From assembly GCA_030522415.1 (NCBI GenBank), contig CM060104.1:11366229-11430228 (forward strand): 64,000 nt of DNA, read 5' to 3'. Origin of the DNA: Channallabes apus (taxonomy: Eukaryota > Chordata > Actinopteri > Siluriformes > Clariidae). Both the position numbers and the translations under genes were made by a program. The notes beneath the pieces were generated by a model. It did no database searches. It worked only from the letters and a program-made list of their open reading frames with translations, and was not told the DNA's origin. The first letter of the stretch is position 1. Every line of letters begins with the position of its first letter. Below, piece by piece: positions 58,552 to 64,000 of the stretch.

Positions 58552-59275
58552 CAAGTGAGCAAAAATATTGGAATATTCGACTTGTTGCCCAGGTGATGCT
58601 TATTAGAATAATTGCTCAAAGCGCAAATAGCTCTAAATGTTTTTCACTTGTAAAGATATATAGTGTTTGTTTGTTTTTTTTTGTTAAAAAGATTAACCAA
58701 CATGAATACTAGAGAGCTGTCTATAGGACAAATGCATGTTAATTTGAGGCAGAGAAAAGAGAGAAATTATAAGCCACAAATGGTCTACCAAGATATACCT
58801 CTGACAAAGTAATGGAAAGACCAAAGAGTAGAGAAAGAAAGGAGCTGCTCATGATCTACAGTATAACATACACCCTAATCAGTCCTACATACAGTAGAGT
58901 CATGGGATCACTTATTGGTGATGTAACTCATGATGGTAGCAGCAGAATGAGGTCAGAAGTCAAATGCATCCAAACTAATTGGGAGCAGCTGTGTCATGCA
59001 GCAAGGCAATGACCCAAAACATGCTTCAAACATAACAAAGCATTTTATCAGGGGTAAGTGGAAGGTTTCAGATTGGCCCTGTTAATCACTAGACCTTAAC
59101 CTAATCGAGCATATATTTTACCTTGTAAAGAGGAGACTGGCAAAAACCCCCAAAATAAAAAAAATCCTGAAAGAAGCTACAGTACAAGCCTAGAAATGAA
59201 TCATAAAAAAATTATTCTGTGCTACAATTTATAGGAGAAAAAAGCATTAGCCTTAATGTTCCAATACTCAGCAAA
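58552..59275 (+). mobile_element. Tc1-like transposon remnant, family G
   Basis: GAGCAAAAATATTGGAATAT at 58558 and GTTCCAATACTCAGC at 59258 are the worn inverted tips. Between them the plus strand follows a fish Tc1-like transposase: AAGAGTAGAGAAAGAAAGGA (58824), AAGGCAATGACCCAAAACAT coding the second-Asp block (59003), CTTAACCTAATCGAGCATAT coding the Glu block (59095) and GTAAAGAGGAGACTGGCAAA (59126). Frames are broken throughout and the element is shorter than normal. Confidence 0.7.
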
Positions 59276-60113
59276 GAATATGTTATCTCATTATGATGTC
59301 ATGAACTGCATATTATTCCTGATTATAAAACAGGTAAACTGCAAATTTAACCCAAACAAATTCCACTGTAAGTACATTCTTAGCTAAATTATCTTAACAC
59401 TTTGATACATATGAGTGTGAGTAGAAGATCAAAACCTGAAGCCCAAAGCATTCAGTGCCTGAGTGAGTAATGTGCCATCTTTCATGGCAGATCATTGCAA
59501 TGGCAGTAACAGGTTTCCAATCTGTTACAGCACTGGGCAACTCAACTGAATGCCTTGAGCCAAAATATGTTTATCATCTATTTTATAATTGAATAATGAC
59601 ATAATGGCTGCTTATATGGCCCAGGCTATTTGTCTGCTAGTGCATGCGTAGGTTGTCAAAGTAAAAAGCTATCCTTATCCATCAGCAGATTGATGATGCT
59701 GTTTTTCCACATTTGCACACACAGGATCTACAGTAGGTGTCCAAATTTCATGACTTAATAATCTACCTTAAAGCCAGTGCTAGTTATTTGGAATATAATA
59801 ATATACAGTTTGTTTGGATTATAACAATATACAGTATACACTTTACCACATTTATTTGTAGAAAGAGACCAAAATATCAACTTTGATTCATATCAATGCT
59901 AATCAACTGACATCAACTAAATATCAACTGATATTTGGGTTTTGGGCAATTATTAGCATTCACACTACCATGGTAGTGGCACCTCAGTGTGTGTGGGATA
60001 TCAGTGTTGGTTTGTGACAACAGTACTGTTCTTTGATGGATATTTTTCTACAGTAGTGACACTAAGTAGGATATGAATTGAAGCACTAAAACAGCATAAC
60101 GCAGAAATATTTT
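59276..60113. other. no gene recognised
   Basis: AT-rich non-coding sequence, nothing identified. Confidence 0.5.
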
Positions 60114-60222
60114 AGGAAACCCACCAAGCACTGGAGAACATTCAAACTCTATGCACACAGATCCAAGGCAGGAATCGAACCCAGAACCTGAGGTGCTGTC
60201 CACTATGGCATCATGCCACTGG
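60114..60222 (-). mobile_element. SINE head and centre fragment, minus orientation
   Basis: AGGAAACCCACCAAGCACTG, GCAGGAATCGAACCCAGAAC and GGTGCTGTCCACTATGGCAT match the 5' half of the family in complement. The 3' half is missing, which is unusual because truncation normally removes the 5' side, so a later deletion is likely. Confidence 0.78.
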
Positions 60223-60264
60223 TTAGATGTTAAATTCCATTAAAATACAGTACTCCTTACTATT

Positions 60265-60299
60265 AAAACAAACAAACAAACAAACAAACAAACAAACAA
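60265..60299. repeat. (AAAC)n microsatellite
   Basis: About nine tetranucleotide units. Confidence 0.93.
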
Positions 60300-60639
60300 T
60301 GCTATATAATAAAAACAAATCAATATTCTGTGGGTTTGCTCACCTGTTTACATGTTGCACAATCTCAACTATTATTGCATTTTCTAATGGTCAAAAATGG
60401 GAACTGCAACAAGCACTAAAAGGTGCACTGAAGCAGGAATCATGCTGTCCATGCTCAGCTTTTTCAAAAATCTTGATGAACTGACATTGACAGACTGTGT
60501 GGCCATGATCGACATTGCTCTTTCTATTTTAAGATTAAAATGCAAACATTGAGTCTTCTTACCATCTTACTATGTTTTGCCATCTCATCCCCAGGTTAAA
60601 GGTACATCAGTGACTCTTGGGCACCCATGTTCCTATCTT

Positions 60640-60935
60640 TGGTTCAGTGGTTGTCCTTTTTTTTTTTTTTTAGACCATTTTTGGTAGGGTCTAAACAGTT
60701 TATACTGGGAACACCTCAAATGACCTGCTATTTTGGAGATGCTCTGAAACTGTTATCTAGCTATCACAATTTGGCCATTGTCAAAATGACTCAGATCCTT
60801 ACACTTGCCCATTTTCCTGCCCCTGACACATCAACTTCAGGAACTGACTGTTCAGTTGCTGCCTAATATATCTCCCCCCTTGGCAGGTGCCATTGTAATA
60901 TGATAATCAATGATATTCTCTTCACCTGTCAGTGG
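60640..60935 (-). mobile_element. Tc1-like transposon fragment, family B, DNA-binding end
   Basis: Minus-strand text from CACTGAAAACCACTGACAGG (60935 side) leads into the transposase start near 60830. The helix-turn-helix is recognisable as the antisense of CAAAATGACTCAGATCCTTA, CTAGCTATCACAATTTGGCC and TTTTGGAGATGCTCTGAAAC. It is cut off at a T-run at 60658-60672, so only the terminal repeat and N-terminal part remain. Confidence 0.75.
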
Positions 60936-61350
60936 TTTTCAGTGTATACAAGAAGTGGAAAGATGTCAATCACAGTCTGACTTTATGTTCTGCTCTATAA
61001 AAATATAAATACTGAAGCAAACCATGTTTTTTCCAGCATAAATTAGGTATTGGTTGATTGTTGAAGAAACTAAACAAGGTTAGAGTGACTGACTATAGAC
61101 TGCCATTGACAGGTGAGGGAGCATGTGTGAGAAATAATAGAAAACAGGTACATCTCCCAAAGCTCTATAATTCAGAGATTACTGTTTGCTGTGGGCCTCT
61201 CTCACTCCACTCCAGTCCACCTGTGCTTCACTTCTAATCTCCCTGGCCCCAGCTGCCTGTCAATTGATTTTAAGATTCTCTAAATCAATTACTCTTCTGT
61301 CCAAGGTCTCCCTGCTAGCAGACCTGCACTGGTATGTATGCACTTAGAAA

Positions 61351-61374
61351 TTCTCTCTCTCTCTCTCTCTCTCG

Positions 61375-61462
<88 letters not shown>
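61351..61462. repeat. compound (CT)n(CA)n microsatellite
   Basis: CT units to 61387 with one CG interruption, then about 36 CA units. Open frames across it are artefacts. Confidence 0.97.
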
Positions 61463-61822
61463 AAGTAAAAGAGAAAGTAAATGAGGCAGTGTTAGAGTGT
61501 AACATGAGGTGAGAAAGTTCAGCATTCTACAGTCTCTATAGGCTTCCATCAACTCAAGATGATGGACTCTTCACTTAATCAGTCTTTTTTAACTTGCCCT
61601 GTGCTCTACTACCCTCTTCTCTGCCCTTACATAGCTCACCTTGTCTAGTGTAGACATGTCAGATCATTATCCTGGATGAGCTTGTTTTAACATTAGGTCT
61701 TGTTTGTTAATGTTTCTTTGAAAGATGGCAGACCAAAACAAGAGCATGAAAAAGTACAGTTAATATCTTATAAGAAAATAGTACTTAAACTGTACTTGCA
61801 TAATGAAATACAATATATGCAG

Positions 61823-61823
<1 letters not shown>

Positions 61824-61869
<46 letters not shown>
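61824..61869. repeat. (ATT)n microsatellite
   Basis: About 15 units. Confidence 0.95.
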
Positions 61870-61871
<2 letters not shown>

Positions 61872-63647
61872 GCGACATGAGGTTCTACACTGTCCTGCAT
61901 TTGCAAATCAAACAAAGTGTTTTTTCCCATTAAAGGAGTTCCTTGAAGGCCAGTGTTTCAGCAGTGATGGCATGAAGCAGTTAGCCCAATCATGGCTTAG
62001 GCATATGGAGAAAAAAAGTTTACATTCCACTTATGAAGTACCTTTTGTTAATAATACTCTTTCATAACTGAAAGCAGAATCATTTACAAAGCATCAATAC
62101 CATTCACGAAATGGGGTGATCAGCTGCTCTGGTCTTATGAGGCAGGTCAGGGATGAATGAAGCCACTGGAGAGACAGACAGACACTCTGCAGGGATCTGG
62201 TGACCTTTAGAATGAATTCTACTGCCTTCCTGAGTGATTGCATCTCTATAGAATGCGCCAGTCAGTGAGGATAAAAGATTTGGCCAAGGTTGAACTTCAT
62301 TTTGTTATATTTCTTGCTCCAGAAATGCTTCCTCTAATGCTGTGTGATGCAGTTTACAGCTGCTGAAAATAATTGTTGTTTATTGCCAATTAATCTAATG
62401 AGTACTAGATACCCCAAGGACTGTGCCCAGCTTGATAAAATAGAAGATGTTAGGGAACAGATAGAATTTGGGGGCTGCAGGGCTCATTGTTCTCTCCCGG
62501 ATGCACCTGTTAGACGCTCTTCCAAGCAGGTCTCCCCGGGAGCGACATTCCCAGGCTACCGACATACTGGCCAGCATGTGCTTGTGGATGGTAGATGAGG
62601 GTTTATATGACAGATGTCAACTGCAGGCCATGCCAGCAGCAGCCTGTGAGGAAAATATCATTAATACTTTATCATGCTTTAGCGAAACCTGGCAGTCAGG
62701 GGTGCACAGATTAGGCTCTAGGTGCCTCTTCTGTGCTGCCTGTTATTATTATTAGTAGAGAAGAAAGTACAGCATGAGGCTGCATAAGCCTGTAATACAG
62801 TATATATATATATATATATATTTTTTTTTATTTATACACAGTAAAGTCAGATAACTGTAGCAGAGGGAAAAAACGATAGAGAATCCCATGCATATGTGTT
62901 ACTATAGTTCCTACACTGGCTCCTATAATTACTCAAAAACCTTGTCTGATTTTGTTTCTTTTTTATTTATATTTCTTTAGAATATAGACAAGCATTGAAA
63001 AAGGAAAAGCATTATTTTATATTTTTCTTTACAAAATGTGTTAATCCATGAAGCATCTACCTTTGAGCATTTGAAGCCTTTTTTTTTTATTCTTCCCCGT
63101 GCATCTTATCCCCAAATCCACAGCAGTACCAAGGTTATTTAGAGGCACTAGCTGGCCTTCTGTGAGGCCTGCATGAGAGATTGCCCTTTTTGTCCTTTCA
63201 AGATGCAGTCTGTCTAGATTCCCAGAGCAAGAAGCGATTTGAGATAAAAATGAAATCGACTATCAGCATGTCTGTCAACTATCGACAATCCCATCTGCCT
63301 TCACTGATATGGTCAGAGTGCTGCTGTGCACTCACAATTTTCAGCATGTGTGTGCCAATCAGAACAACATATAAAAAAAAGTTAAAACGGGATAAGATCA
63401 TATTAAATGTTTCTCTTAATAACAGTTCCAGTCACAAACTAAATTTAACTGGGATAATATAAAAATTTGGGATATTTTTTTTCTTGAAATGCAGTGGTCA
63501 ATGAAACATATGGAGTTTCTCTTGTTTCTCTGTTTGTTTTGCAGAATTTTCTTATCAGTGGTAAAATCCCCCCCCCCCCAATTTTTTTTTATAGGAGTAG
63601 CCCAAAAGTAATCTATGAATATGTTATGGAGTAATCTATAACTATGA

Positions 63648-63649
<2 letters not shown>

Positions 63650-63709
<60 letters not shown>
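63650..63709. repeat. (CA)n microsatellite
   Basis: About 30 uninterrupted units. Confidence 0.97.
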
Positions 63710-63715
<6 letters not shown>

Positions 63716-64000
63716 AAAAGAGATGGCACTATATTTTACACATGACTAAGATAGTGCCCACCCTTTTAAATATTTAAATACAACCTCAGACAAACAACAA
63801 AATGTAACTTTTTTCTCCATTTCACCTTTTTTTTTTACCATTAACCTTGCCTTTACTTATATACTTACTTATTAACAAAAATGTCAAAAAGAAAAAAAGC
63901 AAAACCCAGCAAAATCCCAGATTCAACATCTTATAAATCCACCATTGACAGCAAAAAACTTGAAGTGATTACTTTCTGTATCAGTCGCTCACATCATTTT

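Larger units (their letters stand above)
60936..64000. other. upstream intergenic DNA, no gene recognised
   Basis: No transposon or exon identified. 61120-61320, 62100-62720 and 63060-63350 have balanced composition and few simple repeats, candidates for conserved regulatory DNA. The remainder is microsatellite-rich. A C-run lies at 63567-63580. Confidence 0.4.

Noticed and set aside
1..64000. CRISPR array, prophage or bacterial operon
   Set aside because: There are no spaced direct repeats of that type, no ribosome binding sites or gene packing. Microsatellites, SINEs and a spliced receptor exon show a vertebrate nuclear genome.

Overview
The window looks like AT-rich, repeat-laden genomic DNA of a ray-finned fish. 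The evidence is many degenerate Tc1/mariner transposons of fish type, a hAT element, a DIRS-type retroelement, tRNA-headed SINEs of the DANA/Mermaid style with a GATGGATTGGCAC... body, dense (CA)n, (TA)n and (ATT)n microsatellites, and strong CpG depletion except at one spot. The SINE body is the kind abundant in otophysan fishes, catfishes especially, but the species cannot be fixed from this sequence alone.

The only host gene I can support is the first coding exon of a kainate-type glutamate receptor subunit, grik3 (GluK3), on the minus strand at 43088-43202. It encodes the signal peptide and the start of the mature receptor and ends in a GTAAGA splice donor at 43087-43082. The gene therefore runs leftward. 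Positions 1-43087 are presumably part of a very large first intron, and 43203 onward is 5'UTR, a CpG-rich promoter region (to about 43950) and then upstream intergenic DNA to 64000. I found no second grik3 exon and no other host coding exon.

Layout of the intron side: 215-1600 holds two Tc1-like remnants, one with a SINE inside. 4300-8152 is an IS630/Tc1-mariner-type element with matching ends and TA flanks; its transposase has a spliceosomal-type intron and is broken by a DIRS-like retroelement. 12361-17051 is an unidentified element with long inverted arms, carrying a Tc1-like element (12732-14904) that itself carries a MITE (14220-14795). 19090-21652 is another Tc1-like element with a complete hAT element (19195-20388) inside it. 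22590-24000 is a mosaic of Tc1-like and LINE debris. 24731-36295 carries a series of SINEs and a further Tc1-like element (30826-32374). From 36310 to the exon there are only microsatellites, a hairpin and unique sequence.

Upstream of the exon, 43951-64000 is gene-free: three SINEs or SINE relics with a fourth fragment, two Tc1-like remnants, many microsatellites, a 96-nt near-perfect hairpin (49711-49806), and stretches of unique mixed-composition sequence that could be conserved regulatory DNA of the receptor gene. That last point is inference only.

All transposase and retroelement reading frames seen are broken by stops, frameshifts or deletions. The mobile-element calls rest on recall of common fish repeat families and on structures visible here (target duplications, terminal inverted repeats, catalytic-domain motifs), not on a database search.
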